Shown: one piece after another, positions 27,434 through 36,070 of the stretch
Layout: each line of letters opens with the position of its first letter
Position numbering within the stretch: position 1 is the stretch's first letter
Source of the DNA: Phycisphaera sp. TMED9
GTDB lineage: Bacteria; Planctomycetota; Phycisphaerae; Phycisphaerales; SM1A02
Direction: 5' to 3'
DNA: 64,000 nt
Assembly (NCBI GenBank): GCA_002167845.2
Contig: NHBO02000081.1
Coordinates: 2,177-66,176 of the forward strand
Made by a program: the position numbers and the translations under genes
Notes under the pieces: generated by a model
Databases searched by the model: none
Told to the model about the DNA's origin: nothing
The model's input: only the letters and a program-made list of their open reading frames with translations

Positions 27434-29172
27434 AGACACGTGAATCCGAAACACGTCAGTCGGAACGATCCGCCATGATCACGACTTCCGCCCCGCTCGG
27501 TGAGGTGTTGGTCGAGTCCGGTCGGATCACCCGCACCCAGCTTGAGACGGCGCTCTCGGCGCAGCGCGACGGTGGTGACCATCGGCTGCTCGGAGAAGTG
27601 CTGGTGTCGCTTGGTTTCGCCGATGAAGTGAGCGTCGCCGAGGGGCTCGCCACGGGCTGCGGACTTCCGTTCGTTCGAGAACCCGCCAGAATCGCGGACC
27701 CCGCCGTGGTGGAACTTCTTCCGCGAGACTTCGCACGACAGCATCGAGTTCTTCCGCTCTTCCTCGTTCGAGGAACCCTGACCATCGCTGCGGCGGAACC
27801 TTCGAATCTCTACCTGTTCGAGGAGATCGCCCGGCGAACCGGCCATCGCGTGCAGGTCGCCGCGGCAGCCGCGAGCGAACTCGAGAACGCGATCGAGAAC
27901 TGGCTCCCCGCCGCGAATGTCTTCGTGATCGACGACATCCACGACGGCGTGGGGGATGCGGATCTCACTGTTCTTGAACGGCAGGTCTCCGAACTCACCG
28001 ATCTGGCGGAAATCGCCGGTCACGGGCCGGTGGTCCGTCTGGTGAACTGGTTGATTCATGATGCGGTCGAGGACGGTGCCAGCGACATCCATGTCGAGCC
28101 CGGCGACCGTGACCTTCGCGTTCGATTTCGGATCGATGGTCGCCTGCATGAGAAGATCAGGCCTCCTCATCGCATGGGGCCGGCGATCACGAGTCGAATC
28201 AAGATCATGGCCGAGTTGGACATCGCCGAGCGACGACTTCCTCAGGACGGCGACATTCACGTGCTGCTCGACGGCCGACGCGTCGATCTTCGGGTGTCGA
28301 CGATGTCGGGTCGTCAGGGTGAGAAGGTGGTCATTCGAATCATCGACAGTCGCAATGCGATCGTCGCTCCGGAACGCCTGGGAATGGCACCGCAGATTCG
28401 CGATCAGTGGTCGGGTCTGTTGGCGGCCGCCAATGGCGTCGTCCTGGTCACCGGTCCCACCGGAAGCGGCAAGAGCACCACGCTGTATTCGGCGCTGGGT
28501 GCGATGGACGCCGACACGCTGAACCTCTCGACGATCGAGGATCCGGTCGAAGCGGTGATCCCCGGCGTCAATCAGTTCCAGGTCAATGACCGGACTGGAT
28601 TCGGCTTCTCTTCGGCGCTGCGATCGATGCTTCGCCAGGATCCCGATGTGGTCATGGTGGGGGAGATCCGAGATGAAGAGACGGCCGCCATCGCGGCTCA
28701 GGCTGCGCTGACCGGGCATCTCGTGCTGTCCTCCCTTCATACCAACGATGCCTGTGCCGCCCCAGTGCGGCTGATGAACCTCGGGGTCGAATCGTTCCTC
28801 GTCGCAACCGTGTTGCGCGGGGTGTTGGCGCAGAGACTGGTCCGCCGTGTCTGCCCGCAGTGTCGACGCGAGGTCGAAGTCGAAGAAGGCGTCCGGCGGA
28901 TGGTCGAGGCCGTGGCGCCGGTCGAGGTCTTCCAGGCGGGCGAAGGATGTCAGCGTTGTCGTGGAACCGGCTTCAGTGGCCGCGTCGGCGTGTTCGAACT
29001 GCTTGCGCCGAACGATGCGATCTGTGACGCGATCGCGTCCGCGATTCCGCATCGCGAACTGGCGGAAGTGGCTCGAGGCCAGGGATTCGAGTCGATGAGG
29101 GTCGACGGCCTGCGCAAGGTCGCCGAAGGCATGACGACTTTCGAGGAGGTGCTCGCGGCCACCGCCGCGTGA
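27430..29172 (+). CDS. Type II/IV secretion assembly ATPase (GspE/PilB)
   Basis: Walker A GPTGSGKST, Asp box, 'RQDPDVVMVGEIRDEETA', tetracysteine 'CPQCRREV...CQRCRGTGFSGRVGVFELL'. Confidence 0.95.
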   Translation: MKTRESETRQSERSAMITTSAPLGEVLVESGRITRTQLETALSAQRDGGDHRLLGEVLVSLGFADEVSVAEGLATGCGLPFVREPARIADPAVVELLPRDFARQHRVLPLFLVRGTLTIAAAEPSNLYLFEEIARRTGHRVQVAAAAASELENAIENWLPAANVFVIDDIHDGVGDADLTVLERQVSELTDLAEIAGHGPVVRLVNWLIHDAVEDGASDIHVEPGDRDLRVRFRIDGRLHEKIRPPHRMGPAITSRIKIMAELDIAERRLPQDGDIHVLLDGRRVDLRVSTMSGRQGEKVVIRIIDSRNAIVAPERLGMAPQIRDQWSGLLAAANGVVLVTGPTGSGKSTTLYSALGAMDADTLNLSTIEDPVEAVIPGVNQFQVNDRTGFGFSSALRSMLRQDPDVVMVGEIRDEETAAIAAQAALTGHLVLSSLHTNDACAAPVRLMNLGVESFLVATVLRGVLAQRLVRRVCPQCRREVEVEEGVRRMVEAVAPVEVFQAGEGCQRCRGTGFSGRVGVFELLAPNDAICDAIASAIPHRELAEVARGQGFESMRVDGLRKVAEGMTTFEEVLAATAA

Positions 29173-29176
29173 AGCC

Positions 29177-30406
29177 ATGAACGAAACCGCCACATGGTCC
29201 TGGCAGGCTCGAGATGCGACCGGTCGCCTGCTGCGCGGTACTCAGGCGGCGGCTGACGCGGCGGAGGTCGCCTCCAGACTTCGTGCGGAAGGACGAATCG
29301 TCCTCTCGATCGACCGAGCCATGCGGGATGGCATTCAATCCGCGGTCAAGCGAAGACCCTTCGCTGGAAGAGTCTCTTCGGCGGCCGTCGCATCCTTCAT
29401 CAGACAGCTTTCGGTCATGCTTGACGCCGGGGTGCCGGTGGTCGAAGCGATCGAAGTGGTTCGCCTCCAGACGGCCGATCAGAGATTGTCCGGTGAACTC
29501 GCGGTGGTTCGGGACGAGGTCGAGAACGGCGGTTCGCTCAGTGATGCGTTCGCCAAATTCCCCTCGACGTTCCCACCGGTTGCGGTGGGCCTGGTGAGAG
29601 CGGCCGAAGCGGTCGGCGATCTCTCCGGAATGTTCGAGCAACTCGCCGACTGGCTCCAGCGCGAACAACGGATTCGGCGGCAGGTCCGATCCGCTCTGGC
29701 ATATCCCGTGCTCCTGGCGATCGTGGGTTCCCTGATCACCATCCTTCTCGTCACCTTCGTGATGCCGCGATTCGAAGCGATCTATGCGCAGCGATCCGCG
29801 GATCTTCCGCCGTTGACCGAGGCGGTTCTCGGGGTCGGCCGGTTCATCACCTCCGGCTGGAAGGTCTGGGTTCCAAGTCTCGCCGTCGCCGTCGCATTCG
29901 GGGGATTCGCGAGGCGCACGCGATTCGTGCATCGAATGCTCGAGCACGTCCGGTTTGATGCGCCCTTGCTTCGAAGTGTGATCCGTCCCGCGGATCTCGC
30001 CCGTGCAACCCGGACGCTCGGGGTTCTCCTGACCGCCGGTGTTCCACTGCTCGATGCGATCACGATCTGTCGTGGACTCTCTCCCTGGAGTCGTTGGTCG
30101 AGATTCTGGGATCGGATCGAAGAAGGGGCTCGGAACGGTGATGGCATCGCCGATCGCTTCGAGGGGGGAGATCTCGTACCCGGGAGCGCCCGAGCGATGA
30201 TCGCTGCAGGTGAACGGTCGGGAAGACTCCCGGCGGTTCTGAACCGAGTCGCTGATGCGGCCGACGAGGATCTGGAAGTCGCGGTAAAACGGGTCTCGGT
30301 GATGCTCGAACCGCTGGCGATCGTGGTGCTGGGTAGCGTGATCGGAATCGTCGCCATCGCCTTGCTGCTGCCCGTGTTCAAGATGAGCACGATCGCCGGC
30401 GGCTGA
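29177..30406 (+). CDS. Type II/IV secretion inner membrane protein (GspF/PilC)
   Basis: 'FIRQLSVMLDAGVPVVEAIEVV', 'MIAAGERSGRLPAVL', three TM segments. Confidence 0.93.
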   Translation: MNETATWSWQARDATGRLLRGTQAAADAAEVASRLRAEGRIVLSIDRAMRDGIQSAVKRRPFAGRVSSAAVASFIRQLSVMLDAGVPVVEAIEVVRLQTADQRLSGELAVVRDEVENGGSLSDAFAKFPSTFPPVAVGLVRAAEAVGDLSGMFEQLADWLQREQRIRRQVRSALAYPVLLAIVGSLITILLVTFVMPRFEAIYAQRSADLPPLTEAVLGVGRFITSGWKVWVPSLAVAVAFGGFARRTRFVHRMLEHVRFDAPLLRSVIRPADLARATRTLGVLLTAGVPLLDAITICRGLSPWSRWSRFWDRIEEGARNGDGIADRFEGGDLVPGSARAMIAAGERSGRLPAVLNRVADAADEDLEVAVKRVSVMLEPLAIVVLGSVIGIVAIALLLPVFKMSTIAGG

Positions 30407-30754
30407 AAACTTGAGAAATTCAAAGGCGTTTTCGAACCCGCCAGGGCCATTGGGGCTGGGGTACTTCCCCCCATGCGCGGGTGGGGCCGAAAGATCGTGG
30501 AGCGGGCGGCCTTGTGTCGATGTTCTTCGAGGTCGCGATCAGGGACGCAGCGATCGCGAGGAACAGGCTCGGCTAGGGACCCTCGGTGGGGCGCATCACG
30601 GATGATCGTTCGCCGCCGAATCCCGATCTCGTCTGCACGGATGCAGTCGAAACCAGCCGGGAAACAAGGGTTGGATCACGGAAGGTCCACTTTTTCGACT
30701 TCACCCGATGATTCGGGGAACGTCAACAGGTTCTGCGTCGTAGGGAACATCGTC

Positions 30755-30973
30755 ATGCCTAGTAAAAAGAACAGCGACAACGATGGACTGAGACGACGTG
30801 CGGCACGGATGGCCGCATCGCTCGACCCCCGTGACCACGCCGTGCTGGCCCTTCGCTTCGGCGAAAACCTCAGCGTGGGTGAGACGGCGGCGGTGCTCAA
30901 GATGAACCCGGACGAAGTTCGTTCGGCGGTGAATCGTGCAGTCGGCATGTTGCATCGGACCGACACGGCCTGA
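30755..30973 (+). CDS. Stand-alone sigma-70 region 4-like HTH protein
   Basis: 72 aa 'SLDPRDHAVLALRFGENLSVGETAAVLKMNPDEVRSAVNRAVGMLHR'; no region 2 upstream. Confidence 0.65.
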   Translation: MPSKKNSDNDGLRRRAARMAASLDPRDHAVLALRFGENLSVGETAAVLKMNPDEVRSAVNRAVGMLHRTDTA

Positions 30974-31026
30974 TGAGTCGGACTTGCATCCCGGACTAGA
31001 GACACCAGAACGTCCTCGCGATGGCT

Positions 31027-31056
31027 TGCGCCCCGCGGGGGCGTTTCAGTTTTGTC
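31027..31056 (+). terminator. Terminator-like hairpin
   Basis: gcgccccgcgggggcgtttcagtttt, just after the stop at 30973. Confidence 0.6.
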
Positions 31057-31089
31057 TTCAATTCGTTTCGAGGGCTGGGAGGCCGGTGA

Positions 31090-32124
31090 TCAGAACAGGG
31101 AGAGCAGGATGCCGAGATCGGTTCCGTTGGTCACACCGTCATGATTGAGATCGGTTTCCGGATTGTCCGTTCCCCAGAACGCCAGGAAGATGCCGAGGTC
31201 TCCGCCCCCGATGACGCAATCGTGATCGAAGTCGCCTTCGGCATCGCAACCGGTTGAGATCTCGCCGGCGATCACGAGCGTCGCGGCCTGTCGGACACCG
31301 ACCTGCACGAGCGGGTTCTCCCGCATGTAGAGGTCGATGAAATCGCCTCCCTCTTGTTCGGCCTCGATGAGTGAAGAAACCGAGAACAGAAGTCTGCCCT
31401 CGTTCAGGCTTCGGGAGAGCCAGGCGGCGGCGGCGGGATCATCGCCGTCGAAGGTGAAGGTGAGTGACGTTCCCTCGGGGAGTTCCTCGCCCGGGGACCA
31501 TCCGTCCGCGGTGCCGATGGCGATTGGAGTTGCGGTGAACTCCTCGCTGATGCAGTTCGAGACGTCCAGCAACTGTCCATCGGGCATGCATTGGGCGGCG
31601 AATGCGTTTCGGACGCCTTCGCCGAAGGGCCCGACCGGACTGAAGTCGCTTGATTCGGTCCAGTCCGCTTCGTCCACCCGGTTTCGGAATCCGGTCGCGT
31701 AGAGTTCGATCGGACGTCCCGGATCGGCATCGGGAAGATACAGAGGGTCAGCGGATGCCAGATGGGTCCGCCAGTCGTCCACGGTCGGGTCGTATCCGCC
31801 CGCCAGCGGATCGGCCAGCATGAGCTCGATGGTGAAGGTGTCGACCACGTACCGGTCCGCTCCGGCGCCGGGTGCGATCACCGTGCTGGTATCGAAAGCG
31901 ATGATGACCTGGCCGTCCCGATCATCGAATTCGTACAGGTCCCCGGTGTATCCGAAGACGGAAGCCACGGGACGGGTCCCGGGTGTGACGTTGAATCCGT
32001 AGTTCCAACGATCCGCGGAGGGGCCTTCGAAAGCCGCCTCGAAGGACTGGCCTGTGGCGGCTTCGGCGACGAGCAGAACCGGGATGACACGAAGGAGATT
32101 GGCCAGGCGTTGGGTGGAGGTCAT
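31090..32124 (-). CDS. Secreted protein with C-terminal dockerin-like repeats
   Basis: Signal-peptide-like N-terminus; C-term 'EGDFDHDCVIGGGDLGIFLAFWGTDNPETDLNHDGVTNGTDLGILLSLF'. Confidence 0.8.
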   Translation of the reverse strand: MTSTQRLANLLRVIPVLLVAEAATGQSFEAAFEGPSADRWNYGFNVTPGTRPVASVFGYTGDLYEFDDRDGQVIIAFDTSTVIAPGAGADRYVVDTFTIELMLADPLAGGYDPTVDDWRTHLASADPLYLPDADPGRPIELYATGFRNRVDEADWTESSDFSPVGPFGEGVRNAFAAQCMPDGQLLDVSNCISEEFTATPIAIGTADGWSPGEELPEGTSLTFTFDGDDPAAAAWLSRSLNEGRLLFSVSSLIEAEQEGGDFIDLYMRENPLVQVGVRQAATLVIAGEISTGCDAEGDFDHDCVIGGGDLGIFLAFWGTDNPETDLNHDGVTNGTDLGILLSLF

Positions 32125-32470
32125 GGGCTTTCCGGGCTGCTCGCAAGAGGACGTGAAAGGTGAGCCATGGGGTTCGATCGTCGGTCAACACGTGGAGAGA
32201 TGCAAGAGAAACCCCTCGAACCCATCGCGTCGGTCGGCGGACTCGGAGGAGGATTCGCGACCGCCCCGGTTTGGCTGCGGAGAACCGGCTCAAAACCGAT
32301 TTTTGGAGCAGATTTCAGGCCCCGTAATCGCGAATGCGGGAAACTTCTCGGCTGCGGGAGCGAACGGTATGTAAAGAGGCGATATATTCCTCGGCTCTTG
32401 TTCTTCTCCCGATCCGGGCCTGCCGTTCGGCAGATCCCTTCGTCTTTCCGATTTTCGATCCTCCGATCGC

Positions 32471-33376
32471 ATGATGAGTCCCCTCCCTTCCCGAAAAACG
32501 TCCGTTTGCATTCTTCGTTCGGGAGGACGGAGCGGAGGTGGCTTCACGATCGTGGAGCTCTTGACCGGAATTGCGGCCATCGCGATTCTGATCGCGTTGG
32601 TGATTCATGCGGCGACCTCGGTTCGAAGCGCGTCCGAACGAGCGTCCGAGATGGCTTCCGCGAGGTCCTTGGGAATCGCCTGGGCCGGATACGCGACCGA
32701 TCATCGGGGCGCTGTTCTGCCCGGATACGCGAGTGGTTTCGAAGCAGTGGATGCGAACGGCGGGTCGATCGCGACACAGACCGTTCCGATCGCCGCGAAA
32801 CGATGGCCGCTCCGATTGGCCCCGTACCTTGGTCATGATCTGGTGTCGCTCTATTCCGGGACCGCTCGAGACTACGCGACGGAGATCGCCTCGCTCCCCA
32901 CCGACGATTCGTTGTACGTGGTCAGCGCCTTCCCCTCATTCGGGATGAACAGCGTCTTCGTGGGTGGCGATGAGAACTTCGGTGGATTCAGCGGTATCTT
33001 CCTCGAGACGTTCGGTCGGTTCTACGCCCAGCGATTGTCCAACGTTCGCCGGCCGGATCAATTGATCGTCTTCGCCTCGAGTCGGACCAACGAGTCGAAT
33101 CCGGGCTCGAGTGGGCCCATTCGCGAGGGTTTCTTCCGTGTACTTCCTCCGGCGTGGACAGGCTCCCTCTGGGACGAGGAATTCGATCCGGAGGACGCCG
33201 CATCCGCGGGATTCGTGAGTCCGCGGCATCGACAGGGCGATTCCGAGGAAGTCGCGATCGTGACCACGGTTGATGGCGGCGTCTCGACGAGCACGATCGA
33301 CGAGCTCCGGGATCTTCGCCGGTGGTCCAACATCGCGGACGCCCCGGATTGGATCATGGAGCCGCTCGGCCCCTGA
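32471..33376 (+). CDS. Prepilin-type N-terminal cleavage/methylation domain protein (orphan)
   Basis: 'GGGFTIVELLTGIAAIAILIALVI' prepilin-like motif; rest resembles DUF1559/H-X9-DG-type planctomycete pilin-like proteins. Confidence 0.75.
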   Translation: MMSPLPSRKTSVCILRSGGRSGGGFTIVELLTGIAAIAILIALVIHAATSVRSASERASEMASARSLGIAWAGYATDHRGAVLPGYASGFEAVDANGGSIATQTVPIAAKRWPLRLAPYLGHDLVSLYSGTARDYATEIASLPTDDSLYVVSAFPSFGMNSVFVGGDENFGGFSGIFLETFGRFYAQRLSNVRRPDQLIVFASSRTNESNPGSSGPIREGFFRVLPPAWTGSLWDEEFDPEDAASAGFVSPRHRQGDSEEVAIVTTVDGGVSTSTIDELRDLRRWSNIADAPDWIMEPLGP

Positions 33377-33485
33377 CCGGCGTCCCTGAATCCGACTCCC
33401 GCCCCGCACTCGATCCAATGAACTGCGAGACTATCGAGGTCACCGCCGATCGGCGGTCGGCCCGGCATCCCCATCGGAGTTTCTC

Positions 33486-33950
33486 ATGCGTCTCCTGCTC
33501 ATGGCTGCGGTCTTCCTCGTGGGCTTCCTTCTGCCCGTTCAAGCGGGGCTCAACGCCACGGTCGCGAAATCGATCGGGAATCGATTTCAGGCGGGCTGGG
33601 TGAACGGCTTGGTCAACGTGGCGGTTCTTTCGACCGTGCTGATCGTGTTGTCGGCGCGGAGTGGTCAGGTGATTCCCAACATGGCATCGCTTCGGGTGGT
33701 TCCTTGGTGGGCGTTTCTGGGCGGGCTCATCGGAGCATCCGTCGTGGTGATCCACCTCACCGCGGCGCCGCAACTCGGCGCGGGCATGCTGGTGGCGATC
33801 TTCGTCGGCGGCATGGCCGCCGGAAGTCTGGCGTGCGACGTGTGGGGGTTTCCCGGTTACTCGGTGATCAAGATCGATGGGACCCGGCTCGCCGGGCTCG
33901 GGTTGGTCGTCGCCGGCGTGTTGCTGGTGGCTCGCCCCTGGGCGAGATGA
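33486..33950 (+). CDS. DMT family transporter (DUF606/YdcZ-like)
   Basis: 154 aa, about 5 TMs, 'LLPVQAGLNATVAKSIGN'. Confidence 0.82.
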   Translation: MRLLLMAAVFLVGFLLPVQAGLNATVAKSIGNRFQAGWVNGLVNVAVLSTVLIVLSARSGQVIPNMASLRVVPWWAFLGGLIGASVVVIHLTAAPQLGAGMLVAIFVGGMAAGSLACDVWGFPGYSVIKIDGTRLAGLGLVVAGVLLVARPWAR

Positions 33951-33965
33951 ACTTCGCAGCCGACC

Positions 33966-35954
33966 CTACTTCTCGTCGTCCGATCCGCGGAGTTTCGAGA
34001 GCACGGAGATGTCCTCCAGCGTCGTGGTGTCCTGATCGGATTCGCGGCCTGCGGCGATGTCCCGAAGCAATCGTCGCATGATCTTGCCACTGCGAGTCTT
34101 GGGAAGGGCGTGTGTGAATCGAATCATGTCGGGCTTCGCGATCGCACCGATCTCCTTGCCGGTGTGATCCCGAAGCGTCGCGACATGTTCGTCCGATGGT
34201 TCGACGCCGGTGGCGAGAGTCACGAATGCGGCGATTCCGGTTCCCTTGATCTCGTGCGGAAACCCGACGACCGCGGCTTCGACGACGGTCTCGTGAGCCA
34301 CCAACGCGCTCTCCACTTCCATGGTGCCAAGTCGATGTCCGGAGACGTTGATGACGTCGTCGATCCGGCCCATGATCCAGAAGTATCCATTGTCGTCTCG
34401 CTTCGCCGCATCGCCCGCGGTGTACATCCCGTCGACTCTGGACCAGTAGGTGTCGAGGTAGCGTTGTCGATCTCCGTGGATGCCTCGAAGCATGCCGGGC
34501 CAGGGCTTTCGGATCACCAGAAGGCCTCCCTGCCCGTTGGGAAGTTCCTGTCCGACTTCATCCACGATCGCGGCGTCGACGCCGAGGACCGGCAGCGTGC
34601 AGGATCCTGGAACGGTGGGGGTCGCGGCGGGTTGTGGTGAAATCATGTGGCCGCCGGTCTCGGTCTGCCACCAGGTGTCCACGATGGGGCACCTGGTCCC
34701 GCCGATGACCTGGTGGTACCACATCCAGGCTTCCGGATTGATGGGTTCGCCGACGGTTCCCAGCACTTTGAGGCTCGAAAGGTCGTGCTTCTTCGGATGT
34801 TCGTCGCCCCACTTCATGAAGGCACGGATCGCGGTGGGGGCGGTGTAGAAGTGGGAGACCTTGTGTCGCTCGACGATGTCCCAGAAGCGAGCTTCATCGG
34901 GCGCATTCGGGGCGCCTTCGTACATCAGGCTCGGAACGCGATTCGGGAGAATCCCGTAGACGATGTACGAGTGCCCGGTGACCCAGCCGACGTCGGCGGT
35001 GCACCAGTAGACCTGTCCCTGGTCAGGCTTGAGATTGAAGGTGTTTCGTGCGGTCAGGCTGGTATGGACCATGTACCCGCCGGTGGTGTGGACGATGCCC
35101 TTGGGCTTGCCCGTCGATCCCGAAGTGTAGAGGAGGAACAGAAGATCCTCCGCGTCCATCGGTTCGCAGGGGCAGTCTTCGCTCTGGGTCGTGACCAGTC
35201 CGTTCCAGTCGTGATCCCTTCCCTCCACGGTCGAGACGTCGTTCCCGCATCGCTGCAGAACGACCACGTGTTCGACGCCGGGGAGGGAGGCGCAGGCCTC
35301 ATCCACATTGGCCTTCAAGGGGACCACGCTTCCCCGACGCCAGGCGCCGTCGCAGGTGAGAATCACCTTGCTGCCCGCATCATTGACTCGATCGACGATC
35401 GAGCCGGCGGAGAATCCCCCGAAGATGACGGAGTGCGCTGCGCCGATCCTGGCGCAGGCGAGCATGGCGATCGCGACTTCGGGAACCATGCCCATGTAGA
35501 TGGTCACGATGTCACCCTTGCCCACACCCAGCGACTTCAAGGCGTTTCCGAATCGAGCGGTCTCGCGCTGCAGATCTCGATAGCTCAGTCGCAGGACCTC
35601 GGGTCCGTCATCACCGACCGGTTCCCCTTCCCAGATGATCCCCGTCTCATCGCCGTGGCCTTCGTCGACGTGTCGATCGACGCAGTTGTCGCAGAGATTG
35701 GTCTTGCCGTCGGCGAACCATCGAGCGTCGGGGCACTTCCAATCGAGCACTTCGGTGAAGGGTTTCATCCAGCGATGCTCGCGAGCGACCTCGCCCCAGA
35801 ACGCCTCCGGCTCCTCGATCGAACGTCGCCATTGGGCGAGGTAGTCGTCCATCGAAGCGATCCATGCGCCGCCGTTCTTCTCGCCGAAGTCGGTGGGCGG
35901 GTTGAAGACCCTGGATTCTCGGAGGACGGACTCGATTCCCTGCTGATCACTCAT
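33966..35954 (-). CDS. acsA: Acetyl-CoA synthetase
   Basis: 'LFLLYTSGSTGKPKGIVHTTGGYMV', 'VDTWWQTETGGHMISP', 'KTRSGKIMRRLLR'; 662 aa. Confidence 0.96.
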   Translation of the reverse strand: MSDQQGIESVLRESRVFNPPTDFGEKNGGAWIASMDDYLAQWRRSIEEPEAFWGEVAREHRWMKPFTEVLDWKCPDARWFADGKTNLCDNCVDRHVDEGHGDETGIIWEGEPVGDDGPEVLRLSYRDLQRETARFGNALKSLGVGKGDIVTIYMGMVPEVAIAMLACARIGAAHSVIFGGFSAGSIVDRVNDAGSKVILTCDGAWRRGSVVPLKANVDEACASLPGVEHVVVLQRCGNDVSTVEGRDHDWNGLVTTQSEDCPCEPMDAEDLLFLLYTSGSTGKPKGIVHTTGGYMVHTSLTARNTFNLKPDQGQVYWCTADVGWVTGHSYIVYGILPNRVPSLMYEGAPNAPDEARFWDIVERHKVSHFYTAPTAIRAFMKWGDEHPKKHDLSSLKVLGTVGEPINPEAWMWYHQVIGGTRCPIVDTWWQTETGGHMISPQPAATPTVPGSCTLPVLGVDAAIVDEVGQELPNGQGGLLVIRKPWPGMLRGIHGDRQRYLDTYWSRVDGMYTAGDAAKRDDNGYFWIMGRIDDVINVSGHRLGTMEVESALVAHETVVEAAVVGFPHEIKGTGIAAFVTLATGVEPSDEHVATLRDHTGKEIGAIAKPDMIRFTHALPKTRSGKIMRRLLRDIAAGRESDQDTTTLEDISVLSKLRGSDDEK

Positions 35955-36070
35955 CTGAATGCTCCGGTGCGCTCGAACGGATCTCGGACGACGAATATCT
36001 CACTCGTCATCTCATCAAGATACATGGGCCTCTCGTCATGCGAGGGTCGGGATTCAAGAGGGTCGCTTGG

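Noticed and set aside
27394-29193. 599-aa minus-strand ORF opposite GspE/PilB
   Set aside because: Antisense of a gene with clear Walker A/B and tetracysteine motifs; no recognisable domain on the minus strand.
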